Shown: positions 44,419 through 55,132 of the stretch, in pieces
How positions within the stretch are numbered: the first letter of the stretch is position 1
Layout: each line of letters opens with the position of its first letter
Assembly: GCA_963556255.1 (NCBI GenBank)
Contig: OY744611.1
Span: forward strand, 3,637,230-3,701,229
Direction: 5' to 3'
Source: Allolobophora icterica
Taxonomy: Eukaryota > Annelida > Clitellata > Crassiclitellata > Lumbricidae
Length of the DNA stretch: 64,000 nucleotides
Notes under the pieces: generated by a model
What the model was told of the DNA's origin: nothing
What the model saw: only the letters and a program-made list of their open reading frames with translations
The model's database searches: none
Program-made: the position numbers and the translations under genes

Positions 44419-44503
<85 letters not shown>

Positions 44504-44529
44504 TTAATAATAATAATAACAATAATAAC

Positions 44530-44611
<82 letters not shown>

Positions 44612-44631
44612 TTAATAATAACAATAATAAC

Positions 44632-44707
<76 letters not shown>

Positions 44708-44715
44708 TTAATAAT
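44418..44715. repeat. (AAT)n tract
   Basis: Nearly pure AAT repeat, with ATT and AAC variants. It precedes the 3' end of the next retroelement copy. Confidence 0.97.
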
Positions 44716-44954
44716 GAGGGCTTGGCCTTTCTTTCTGCTCTAGGGCAGAAACTCAAAACTGTTACGTGGGATGTTCGCGAAACGTCTTTCTTGTTTCAAC
44801 GCCTTGCGATCACGATTCAACGCTTCAACGCGGTGACCTTTAGGGGTGCCTTCAACAACTTTAACCTAGACGAATAGGGCCCATTCGGACAAATCTACTT
44901 TGTAAATAATGTTGAAGTCCCTGAGGGATCCTGTATACCTCGGGGGAAAAAAAA
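44716..44954 (+). mobile_element. RLE-type retroelement, 3' end (copy A)
   Basis: Codes for the last 53 residues of the retroelement protein (GLAFLSALGQKL, ETSFLFQRLAITIQRFNAV) to the TAG at 44,875, then a 3' UTR with the hairpin CCCTGAGG (44,919) and CCTCGGGG (44,938), then an A-rich stretch and (TAA)n. It begins directly at the end of an AAT tract. Confidence 0.85.
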
Positions 44955-45089
<135 letters not shown>

Positions 45090-45313
45090 CTGACCCTTTC
45101 AACAGGAGACCTTCGCGATCACATATTTGTTCCAACGTATATCTCTGACTATCCAACGTTTCGACGCTGTTGCAATTTGCGGGACGTTTGCTAACCTTTT
45201 GCCCGAGCCCGAGGAGTTCTAGCCGTTCCAGACACTTAATAGTTTTACTAAATTTTAAAGTCCCTGAGGGATCATTTTTACCTCGGGGCATAAAGAATAA
45301 TAATAATAATAAT
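45090..45313 (+). mobile_element. RLE-type retroelement, 3' end (copy B)
   Basis: C-terminal codons around QRISLTIQRFDAVAI, a stop near 45,221, the hairpin CCCTGAGG (45,262) with CCTCGGGG (45,281), and a short AAT tail. Confidence 0.8.
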
Positions 45314-45440
45314 CAAATACTCTGAACTACAGAAGAGATACATCTTCATACCTGTGGCATTGGAAACCTTCGGTCCCCTTAACAGAGAGGGCCTCGCCTT
45401 TCTATCGGAAATTGGTCGCCGGTGTCGCGTGACAGACTAT
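45314..45440 (+). mobile_element. RLE-type retroelement fragment (copy C)
   Basis: Reads KYSELQKRYIFIPVALETFG and GLAFLSEIGRR, then breaks off at about 45,425 into unrelated DNA containing atccgggggga/atccccccgga inverted repeats (45,440-45,560). Confidence 0.75.
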
Positions 45441-45585
45441 CCGTCCTCAAACTATCCGGGGGGATGAATAAATTTATCCCCCCGGATAGAATCAACCGGA
45501 ATAGAGTATCCGGGGGATAAACCATTTCTATCCCCCATCGTGCAAAATCATCCCCCGGGGGATAAAAATTCACAGGCATAAGGTA
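45440..45585. repeat. Inverted repeats of a TATCCGGGGG motif
   Basis: tatccggggggat at 45,456 and atccccccggata at 45,476 form a hairpin, and related words follow at 45,509 and 45,550. Similar words occur at 47,935-48,060. Probably ends of a small DNA element. Confidence 0.6.
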
Positions 45586-45616
45586 TTATTGAAAATGCCT
45601 ATAATTGATAAATCTA

Positions 45617-45621
45617 TTATT

Positions 45622-45718
<97 letters not shown>
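45617..45718. repeat. (ATT)n tract
   Basis: Tail, in reverse orientation, of the minus-strand copy D. Confidence 0.96.
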
Positions 45719-46545
45719 GATATTAGACTATTTACTGTTGTTTCCAGAAAATCAGGCCTCGTCCTCCGTAAAGTCGTTAAAAGTGCCGCGGAAAGCTATG
45801 GCATTATAGCGCTGAATACAGATGGAAAGGCGCTGGAAGAGGAACGTAACCTCTCGCGGTTCCCCAGAGATGACCGAGAGTCGCCGACCAACCTCTCTAA
45901 GGAAACTGGTCCCGGCGGCGTTAATTGGCCCCAGTGTCTCGTAGGCAATGGGCAAGAACAGGTGGGACGGGGGCAGCCCCGAATATTTCTCCGATTTGCG
46001 AATGGCAGCCTGCTCCGCCGCGGCTCCTCCAGCATTGGCTGTGTGAGCGATATACGATGCGGCGCAGGTGTTTACCTGACGCCCACGGGATCATTGTGGC
46101 CCCATCGGGTCTCTTGCCATCTGTACGGAACAAGCCTGACGGCTCCTTCGTACTCGGGACATCAGCCTTTCGAAGAGCTCGCCAGACTATGTCATTGATG
46201 TCGTGATGGCGAAGAGCTCGCCCGAACGCCAATCGACAGGCAAGGCCGTGTTGGCCGTCCTGGCCCACCAAGTCGCCACAGCCACATCGGTGTGGGCCAC
46301 AGAGATCGAGACCTAGCCGGAGGCCGACTGCGACCCGCACAGCCTCGTTGCTCAAGCACAGGCCGCAGGATGGAATCGGCAGAACGGACAGCCAGTCCCC
46401 GGAATGTGGATATCCGACCGCCAGCAATCGTGCCCGGTCCAACGGTGTGTCTGCACCCGCCCAAACCGCCGATCTGTCCACGTCAACCACCGATCCGTCC
46501 CAGATCGCCTGTTTTGTTGGCATTGGGTCGACACAAGATGGAAGT
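45719..46545 (-). pseudogene. RLE-type retroelement, C-terminal third (copy D)
   Basis: Minus-strand frames from 46,545: SCGLCLSNEAVRVAVGLRLG, the zinc-type CGPHRCGCGDL...HGLAC (46,330-46,260), RHHDINDIVWRAL, DGKRPDGATMIPW (endonuclease PD, about 46,110), then after frame change the end FLPIAYETLGPIN, EVTFLFQRLSICIQRYNA. It opens at an ATT-rich end and closes at an ATT tract, opposite in orientation to its neighbours. Two frame breaks make it inactive. Confidence 0.85.
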
Positions 46546-46853
46546 GTCTCTTATTATTATTAGTGTTATTATTATCATTATTATTAAGGAGCTTTTAAAT
46601 AGCGTCCCTTCAAGGTGATTTACTCAGGAGCGCTCCCAGTCCAACCACAGCTAAAGAGAGTAGTCTTTAAGTTAGTAAGGAACAAGGTAAAGTGAGTCGT
46701 AGGGACCAGGCGGAGTGCAACAGGGAGACATTATTAGTGACTTTCTGTCTTCTTTTTTTTATCTTCACGGCTTTTTTTATTTTATTACTATTCTGATGTA
46801 TTTATTTCATTTCCATTGTATTTAATTATCTCTCTCTTATTTAAATTTGCTGT

Positions 46854-46950
46854 TTGTTTTCGTGCGCCTCTTTTGTGATTAACCTGTTTGTTAGCCGCAG
46901 TGCGTTTGCAGGCGGTATATTAAAGAACATACTTACTTACTTACTTACAA
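46854..46950 (+). mobile_element. LINE 3' tail with (ACTT)n
   Basis: A sequence ending cggtatattaaagaacatac and then (TTAC)n. It resembles the 3' ends at 840, 40,720 and 49,340. Confidence 0.5.
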
Positions 46951-47051
46951 ATCTATGCTGTAATCAAAATCGAAAACGAGAAATGGGTAAAGCAAGTGAC
47001 TCTAAGTGTTCTAAGTCTTCTAAGCAATGTGTAGAGCAAGTGAAACAGAAG

Positions 47052-47390
47052 TTACAGTAGGAAGGATAACCACACGCGGAAGTGGCTTTCTTCCTCTTCT
47101 CTTAAGAGGTATTTTGGAGGAAAGACAGAATATCGTTTGTGACTGTCGTTGAAACATTCCTCAATGTATATTCGCATTTTCTGAAGGCTCATCGAAGTCA
47201 ACATCCAGCATGGCAGAACCAGAAGCAATCTCAAAGGGATAGGCAGCTGCGTATAGTCCACACGAAGAGAAGTCCATTTGCTCCTGGCAGGGGAGGACTT
47301 TAACATGTAGGTTTACCGATGTGGTTAGCTGTATTGCGTGGAGCTGAGTGAGCTGACGCAATTGTCGGCTGAGATTTGTCGAGATCTTCT
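47052..47390 (-). pseudogene. Ulp1-like (C48) peptidase-domain fragment, probably from a DNA transposon
   Basis: Minus-strand reading gives LRQLTQLHAIQL, then VLPCQEQMDFSSCGLYAAAY (47,300-47,245), a charged region, and EECFNDSHKRYSVFPP after a frame change. The order and the Q...CGL.A.A block resemble the C-terminal half of Ulp1-like cysteine peptidases found in many transposons (usual Q...DCGLFAIA). The residue before the Cys is Ser, not Asp. Weak and decayed. Confidence 0.4.
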
Positions 47391-47745
47391 ATACGAATCG
47401 ATCGATATCAAGCGCGAGCTATTAATTAACCTAATTAGCACCTTAGTTCCTAATCATGACACCGTCGTTTGTGATTGCTGATATTTGTGATCCTTGTTTT
47501 AGACACATCCATCGCAACAAGCCCTTCACGCAACTAATAATGCGAATAGACAATGTTTACTTTGCGTGAGATTACAACATCACAAAGAACACAGGAGTCA
47601 TTGAAGTTGGTTCAGTGTCTCAAATGGCTTCACTGGCTTTGCTGGTACACTTATTGATACCAATCGAGCGATATCAAGCGCGAGCTACCAATTCACCTAA
47701 TTAGCCCCTTTAGTTCCTTTTCATACGAATCGACCGATGTCAATG
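47391..47745. repeat. Pair of direct repeats
   Basis: About 65 bp at 47,395-47,452 (atatcaagcgcgagctatta) recurs at 47,663-47,722 with mismatches. Nothing coding is seen between. Confidence 0.65.
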
Positions 47746-48061
47746 TCACAACTTGCCTAAGAGTAAATAGAGTACAGAGCAGAGAAAGAGACTAATGCGA
47801 GGCTCATTGACTTCACTGGATTCTTTTCCCAAGCATGCCAACAATAAGTAGCATATGGCTTTGACTGATGAGTTTTAAACTGACTTAAATCGCACAATTT
47901 GTAATTATGTTGCAGGGAGGATACTTTTTGAAGGGGTGATAATTTCGTGCGACTCATGGGGGATACTTTCGCACGAGGGGATTAGTCCCTCCCGTTCGCA
48001 TTCATCCGGCCGGATACTCCATTCTGCTAAGGGGATATACTTGTATGAGGGATACTCTATT

Positions 48062-48286
48062 TCGTGACACCGGCTGTCGAAATCCACCGATTACTCCCGC
48101 GAAACAAACTTCTTATTCAAGAGCCTATCGGTGATGGTGCAGCGTTTCAACGCAGTGGCTTTTCAAGGCGCCATGTCAAAGCTGCCCGGAGCCAAAGAAC
48201 AACAAACCCGTCGATACCCATCGTCTTCTTAACGAAGGCAGCGGCGTGGAGCTCGTTTTTCTGAATGTGGAGATGTCAGCAAGAAA

Positions 48287-48289
<3 letters not shown>
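48062..48289 (+). mobile_element. RLE-type retroelement, short C-terminal fragment (copy F)
   Basis: Codons around FKSLSVMVQRFNAVAFQGAM and PGAKEQ, then a (TAA)n tract. 5' end truncated within the conserved C-terminus. Confidence 0.7.
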
Positions 48290-48381
<92 letters not shown>

Positions 48382-48418
48382 TAATAATAATAATATAATA
48401 ATTAAAAATAATAGTGAC

Positions 48419-48498
<80 letters not shown>

Positions 48499-48504
48499 TA
48501 ATAA
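48290..48504. repeat. (TAA)n tract
   Basis: Nearly pure TAA with small disruptions, between copies F and G. Confidence 0.95.
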
Positions 48505-48663
48505 CGCCTTTCGCTGACGATACAGCGTTTTAACGCAGTGGCTTTTGGGAGCACTTTTGCCGGCCGGGAAATAGATGAATAGGGCCATTCCGGACACTTT
48601 ATTTTCCATTTTAGTAAATATTCAAGTCCCTGAGGGATCCTGTATACCTCGGGGCATAAAAAA
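48505..48663 (+). mobile_element. RLE-type retroelement, 3' end (copy G)
   Basis: Begins at the TAA tract with the QRFNAVAF codons, stop near 48,580, and the 3' hairpin at about 48,628-48,656, followed by TAA repeats. Confidence 0.8.
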
Positions 48664-48686
48664 TAAATAATAATAATAATAATATT

Positions 48687-48761
<75 letters not shown>

Positions 48762-48762
48762 T
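48664..48762. repeat. (TAA)n tract
   Basis: Spacer between copies G and H. Confidence 0.95.
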
Positions 48763-49015
48763 ACTCATTGTTGGCATTCGTCAAAGACCTTGGACGCCTC
48801 CTGAGCCAGGTCTCAGGAGACCCAAGAGAAGCTAGCTTCCTCTTCCAACGCTTAGCTGTGACAGTCCAGCGCTTCAACGCAGCCGCCTTCCGCAACACTT
48901 TTGCACTTCCGGGTCACGATGAAGATGGTCACTCCAGAGATTAATTTTCACACACTTAGTATCTGACTCCTGAGGGATTATATGTACCTCGGGGAAAAAA
49001 ATAATAATAATAATG
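48763..49015 (+). mobile_element. RLE-type retroelement, 3' end (copy H)
   Basis: Codons LLAFVKDLGRLLSQVSGDP and LFQRLAVTVQRFNAAAF, stop at about 48,942, a hairpin with CCTGAGG and CCTCGGGG near 48,970-48,998, and a short TAA tail. Confidence 0.8.
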
Positions 49016-49335
49016 AATGAATGATGACGTCATCAGCGGACAGTATAGGTTGGAAATGTTAAGTCTTCCTAATTTTACAATCGTTTTTGCGGATTCCGCA
49101 ATTGTTATATCTGGATTTTCACACCTTCTCATCGACCTACGTCTCGTGACTCAGAGAATTTTATTAGTTGAGGATGATCCGCTAAGAACACGACACGTCT
49201 GGTTCGATAAACTTTCTTTTCAAAATGTTCGTCTGTCATGTTTAAAGTCCTTCGACATCACAGTCGCCAATGGCAACGTATTGTCCTTTTAAATGGCGGC
49301 GTAACTGTAAACAAACTGATCTGATTTAGAACACG
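49016..49335. other. No gene recognised
   Basis: A 91-codon open frame at 49,017 shows no domain. Confidence 0.4.
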
Positions 49336-49337
49336 AT

Positions 49338-50206
49338 AAGTAAGTAAGTAAGTAAGTATATTCTTTATTAAACGCTAGCAAACGCACAGCGCTTTACATA
49401 CAATTTTACATAAAGAGGAAAGAAAAATATAACAGTAATAATGACGTTAGATTATAAATGAAATAATAGCAACAGAGCCTAACTGTACAGCATCCTACCC
49501 AGAAAACCTCGTCGGGTAAGGGAGTCAAATCTAGGGAGAACCAGATTATGAGAACGGGGGCGCAAATCATACCCGGTCTTTAGAACAGGAGGTAGAAGGT
49601 CGTGGAGGAGGTGACTAGGGTTTTTGAGAATGTTCTTAAAGAGATCACGATCAGCTTTTTTGCACACATCCTCAAAAGTAGGAAAAGAAGGAGGGAGGTA
49701 GCCGAGATGAACCAACTTACGGATAATTGCGTCCAAATGATCAAGTTCATGCTTGTTGGCAAAGCCTAACCATACCTGGGAACAGTACAGCATACGGTTG
49801 ACAGTGGTAGCCCGAATTACATCATGAAGCCTGGGGCCCGAGAGCCCATGAGAAATCAAGATACGATGAGCGTAAATGGATTGTTTAGCCTTTATGCTTA
49901 GTTTTTGGATATAAGGAGAGAATCCAAACTTATCGGTTATTTCAATTCCTAATATTTTTAACGAAGAGACCGTTGGGATTCCGCATATAGGTGGTGGATT
50001 GGATTAAGGATCGTCTTGGGCTAGGTGAAGATAATGTCGCTGGATTTAGAATGGTTGAGATGAAGATTGCATCTCTGGGCCCAGCCATTTACGTGATCAA
50101 GTTCTGCAACAGTGGTGGAGATATTAGAAGCCAGCATGAGAAGATAGCAGTCATCTGCATATTTGAAGATGCGATTAAAGTGGCAGAAATGTTTTAAACC
50201 TGACAT
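49338..50206 (-). pseudogene. LINE fragment with RT YADD and C-terminal domain
   Basis: Minus strand: FKYADDCYLL (near 50,160; catalytic YADD), GWAQRCNLHLNHSKS, then after breaks GLSGPRLHDVIRATTVNRML (near 49,845), QVWLGFANKHELDHLDAII, and SHNLVLPRFDSLTRRGFLGR (near 49,530). The 3' end has a polyadenylation-like region and (AAGT)n at 49,340-49,358. Same family as the fragments at 38.5 and 40.7 kb. Confidence 0.75.
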
Positions 50207-50214
50207 GGCTACAA

Positions 50215-53137
50215 CAAAATAAACAACACAAATGAGTCAAAAACCTAGCAAGGGGTGTGTTGGTCGTCATGCCTCAGACGGAACAGTCCATATGCGCGGA
50301 CCTCGATCTGCCCCGTGTCCGGGATCTGACCAGCTTCCGGCGGACGTCCCTGCAAACCCTTTGACCGCAACGCAATCTTTTTCCACCATGAAGGAACAGA
50401 TCGCCTCTTCACGGGGTTTGTCAGCGGATGAAGACCTTCCGCCAATCGCTTCGCGCCTCTCACACCCTATTTTACCTGGTCTCCTCATTAAGAGAATCCC
50501 AAGAGCCGCAAGACCATCTTTTGCTGCTCTCCTGGGGGACCTAATACAAGCTATCGTGCAAGAACCTAACTGCGTTGGCAAATGGTCTGATTTGCTGGCT
50601 TTCGGAGGAACCCTGCTGGCGAAACCAAAAAGGGGAGGGCGAAAACACAACGTGACGAAGACGATTCTGTCCCGCGTTGCCGATTGGAGATCGAGGGGGC
50701 CAAACTATTCAACCAACGTTGGACTGAATTCGACGACAAAACCCAAAGCAACAAAATACAACTCCGCCAAGTATTTGGCGTCGACAGTTTCCAGCAAGCT
50801 TGAAGAAGGCAACTTCAAAGCAGCCATAGGTCTCGTCTGCAGTGAGGATAAGCCGGCGCTGGAAACACCGGAAACTCTGGCCGCACTTAAGCATAAACAC
50901 CCGCTCGCACCAGTGGACAGGAGAACATCTTGTGATCCAGACAGCTCAGAGCGCTTCATCGCGTTGCAGGTTTCGAAAGAAGAAGTCACTAGGGCAATCT
51001 CCTCTTTCCCATCGGGTTCTGCAGGTGGCCCCGACGGCATCACCCCACAGCATCTTAAGGATCTCGTGGCCTTTGCAGCGGATGACAACATCTGCCAACA
51101 TCTATCCGACCTTGTCAATATGCTTTTAAAAGGAAGAGGCGAATGAGGTCATTTACGGAGCAAAGTTTTTAGCCCTAAGCAAGAAGGACGGAGGCATCAG
51201 ACCAATCGCGGTGGGCTACACCTGGCGCCGCCTTGCGGCAGTGTGCGCCAATTCATACGCGGTAACAAGACTGTCTCCGCTGCTCGTCCCCATTCAGCTT
51301 GGGGTAGGCATTCCAGGAGGTGCTGAGGCAGCTGTTCATGCAACACGTCGTTGGGTTACCACGATGCCTGAAGACAGCGTCCTAGTGAAGCTTGACTTCA
51401 CTAACGCTTTTAACACTCTGCGCAGATATTCGCTACTAGAGGCAGTGGCTAGAGCTCTACCGTTTTGCTCACGCCGCCTACTCCAACCGTCCACTGTTGC
51501 GTTATGGCTCGAATATCATACGATCTGAAGATCCACTGGGCCCTCTGGAGTTCTGCCTTGTCTTACAATCGGTTCTGATAAAGCTGAGTTCGGATCTGGG
51601 CATTGGATACTTGGATGACCTGACATTGGGGGGTTGCAAGGAGTCATTAGCCGCCGATATTCACCTTATTGCGCAAGAATCAAAGAAGCTTGGTTTGCTA
51701 TTAAACCGCAGCAAATGTGAGATCGCCTGCCAGCACATCCAAACGCCGATCGATGACCCGGCGTTTCAAGACTTTACAAACATGGCCTTCGAACAGATGA
51801 CCTTGTTGGGTGCACCTCTGATACAAGGTCCAGCTGTGGATAAGGTCTTAGAAACGAAAGCTAACGATCTTGAAAGAGCAATCGCAAGACTGTCCTTGCT
51901 TCATACACATGATGCTCTGGTTCTGCTGAGAAACAGTTTAAGTGTACGAAGCTGTTATACAGTATGTGCACAGCCGTCTGTGCTGATTGCCCGGGCTTGG
52001 TTCGGTTCGACAAATTGTCGAGAGAAGGTCTATCGACCATCCTATATGTAACCTTGACGATAACCGGTGGCTCCAGGCTTCTTTGCCGGTGAGAGACGGT
52101 GGTCTGGGAGTTCGTTGTGCATCTACGCTGGCACTTTCCGCCTTTCTGGCTTCTGCTGCTAGCACAAAGGAACTGCAGACATGCATCTTACCAACAGAGT
52201 CGGCTGAGATACCATACGAACTGGTCAATTCAGCACTCACCGCGTGGAAGACCCTGACAGATGCAGAACGACCAACAGGAATAGCAACTCATCGCCAAAA
52301 GGAGTGGGATATCCGATACCCAGACAAGGCACGGACAGGCCTGCTCGAGTCCACCAGCTGTCCTCGCGATCGTGCTCACCTGCTAGCTTCACGAGCACCT
52401 CATTCTTGTGACTGGATGCTAGCTCCTCCGGTGACTGCTTTGGGCCTTCGCCTCTCAGAGGAGGAGATACGGATCGCAGTCGGGGTGAGGCTAGGCACGA
52501 CACTCTGTGAGCCGCACTTGTGCCACCACTGCCGAGAAAATGCTGACGCAAGAGGGCTTCATGGTCTGGTTTGTAGAGGAGGAGGAGGAGGAGGAGGGAA
52601 ACAACAGCGGCACGCTATGTTCAACGATGTGATCTGGAGAGCGCTGAGCAGAGCGAAAATCCCTGCTCAGAAAGAGCCTCTCGGCCTCTCAAGAGGATAT
52701 GGAAAGCGACCAGACGGTGTCACGCTGATTCCTTGGTCACGTGGACGATGCCTGACATGGGACGTGACAGTGCCCGATACCTACGCCACCTCCCAACTGG
52801 CCAACACACCCATCGGAGCTGGCGAAGCTGCGGAACGTGCAGTTCTGATCAAGAGGGCGAAATACGCAACCAGTACTAACACCCATACCTTTGTGGCGAT
52901 CGCCTTGGAGACGGGAGGATCTTGGAGCGCTGAAGGTCTTCAGTTCGTTATGGAGCTCGGATGCCGGATATCGGACTCAACGCACGATCCACTGGAGACA
53001 TCGTATTTGTTCCAACGGATTTCAGTGGCCTTGCAACGTGGAAACGCCATCTGCCTTTCCAGGACACTGCCAGTCTGAGTGACGCTGAGATGGCGCTTCA
53101 GATAATTTAATCTTTATTGTTAAATATAATGATAATG
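50215..53137 (+). pseudogene. RLE-type retroelement, nearly full coding length (copy I)
   Basis: N-terminal and early RT in 50,232-51,143 (FPSGSAGGPDGITPQHL), then a frame change to IRPIAVGYTWRRLAA and PGGAEAAVHATRRW with motif A VKLDFTNAFNTL (51,390). Another change and apparent loss of a few codons precede DPLGPLEFCL and the catalytic YLDDLTLG (51,608). After a third change near 51,960 come GLGVR, a zinc-type CEPHLCHHC...HGLVC (52,510-52,570), and a PD-(D/E)XK-like nuclease KRPDGVTLIPW...WDVTVPDTY (52,700-52,785), ending at a TGA at 53,078. A GGA-triplet expansion lies at 52,575-52,597. It belongs to a subfamily distinct from its neighbours. Confidence 0.82.
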
Positions 53138-53249
<112 letters not shown>

Positions 53250-53777
53250 TTCTGGAACGGCCCTCACGTGAGATGGCAGCCATATTTATAGCTTGTCAAC
53301 AGATTGGTTTTATTCTATTTTTTAAGCGTTTCCGTCTAAACGTCAAGCCTCTGCAGGAGTTAAGCGAGGGCTTCTGACAGCGTGGTCAGTATTTCAAGCT
53401 TTGTGAGTAGTTTTCTCCATTATCTGGCCATATTTCAACGAGGTAACAAATGCGCGGCGGTGACGCCCCCTCGTTGACCTAGATACGACAAAGCCGCGGG
53501 TGCGTTTTAACTTCGCTTCTTGTGAGCGCATGGTCTTTCGCCGTCCCGCTTGACCGTCTTAACCATCTGAAGACAGGTCTAGATGAGCGTTTCAGATCCT
53601 TGTGCTCAGCTTCAGGCAGTATCTTCTGGTTCCTCGCAGAAAGCCAGAGGAGTTTGCAGTGTTTGACATGCCTCTAGACTGCTTCATGTCAAGGATGGTA
53701 GGGTCCATCTACATGGACCGAGGGCGGATCCCTGTCCTGGCTCCAACAAGTCTCCACTTGTCGACGGCCAGCCGGGT

Positions 53778-54290
53778 TTGTCGAGGACGCAGCCTATCCA
53801 AAACGCAGTGTCAGGAGACACAAACATAAACATAGCCATTGGACACATTAGTGGATTGGCCAACAGCACATGTCAACCAACTGTCGTTAGTAACTCGGAT
53901 TACTCGAAACACCCTTCTCTACAGGTTAAGCTTCTCCGACACATTCCGAAAGGCGCCAGATCTTGCACAGGTCTACTTCTAACCAACATCATCAACCGGC
54001 TCGTATCAGATCCGCTGCACATGGATAACTGGAGATGCCTATTAAGCTTCGGAGCGACCATACTAGAACAGCCAAGACACGGAGGAAAGCGCCATAACCT
54101 AACTTCCATCATTAAAAAAAGGTCCACTGAGTTTTTCGACACATGGCGCCTTAAAGCGGAGGAGTTATTTGGAGACGAACAAAATCCTCAGCAATCGAAG
54201 AAAAAGACTTTCAGCAATGATCAATCTCAGCAAAACTTGAAGATGGCAATATCAAGGCAGCCGCAAAGATTCTATGCTCGGGCGAGACTC
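53778..54290 (+). pseudogene. Copy J N-terminal region
   Basis: Frame with LLLTNIINRLVSDPLHMDNW and LLSFGATILEQPRHGGKRHN, matching the N-terminal region of copy I (LAFGGTLLAKPKRGGRKHN). Function of this domain is unknown; it lies upstream of RT. The frame changes near 54,245-54,290. The true start may be further upstream. Confidence 0.7.
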
Positions 54291-55132
54291 CGGCCCTGAT
54301 CTGCGATGCAACATACGCTGAACTTCAGTCGAAACATCCTTCCGCCCCTGCGGATCGCCCCGCCGTCCCGCTTCCGCCTCTGATCCATCCAATCCAGCTA
54401 GCGGAGGGGGAAATCCTGGACCTCATCCACACATTCCCGGCGGGTTCTTCGGGAGGACCGGACGGCCTACGACCGCAACACCTGTGGAAGATGGTCAAAT
54501 CCGCAGATGCCGGCCCAGCTCTTGTATCGGCGGTCACAGCTTTGATCAACACGCTGCTGAAGGGCATTTGTCCTCAGGAAATAAGATCCATCCTTTTCGG
54601 CGGAACGCTTTTCGCCCTACAGAAGAAGTCAGGAGGCCTTCGCCCAATAGTAATAGGATATCTATGGCGCCGTTTGGCCTCCAAGGGAGCCAACTCCTTC
54701 GCTGTGCCAAAAATTAGTCCTTATTTGTCTCCTAAACAACTGGGCGTCGCGGTGTCGGGGGGAGCGGAGGCTGCGGTCCATGCTTCACGCAGGTTTCTGT
54801 CTGCTCTGGACTCGGACTCAGTCTTTGTAAAGCTCGACATCTCCAATGCTTTCAATAGTTTGTACCGCGATCGCATGCTGTCCTCCATCAACGACCTTCT
54901 GCCGGAGCTTGCGCCTTACTGCCATCTGGCCTACGCTGAGCCATCTCAACTGAAATTCGGCAAATATACAATTCAGTCCATGGTCGGTCCCCAGCAGGGC
55001 GACCCTCTCGGACCACTTCTATTTTGCCTCCCGCTTCAACCAGTCCTCCTCAAGCTAACTTCGCCTCTGGCCTTTGGCTACCTCGATGACATTTCTCTGG
55101 GGGACCGATGTCTAAGGTGGCAGCAGACATAA
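54260..55132 (+). pseudogene. Copy J reverse transcriptase
   Basis: RT blocks in one frame: FPAGSSGGPDGLRPQHL (54,433), KKSGGLRPIVIGYLWRRLA (54,625), GGAEAAVHASRRF, motif A VKLDISNAFNSL (54,829), motif B MVGPQQGDPLGPLLFCLPL (54,979), and motif C with FGYLDDISLGD (55,074). YLDD replaces the common YADD. All three catalytic Asp residues are present. A one-base shift near 55,110 separates it from the C-terminal part. Confidence 0.82.

Noticed and set aside
44339..44756. Poly-Asn, poly-Ile and poly-Leu frames, including the extension of the kinase frame
   Set aside because: Artefacts of (AAT)n. The kinase exon most likely stops at the splice donor at 44,405, and the fused retroelement tail is not part of it.
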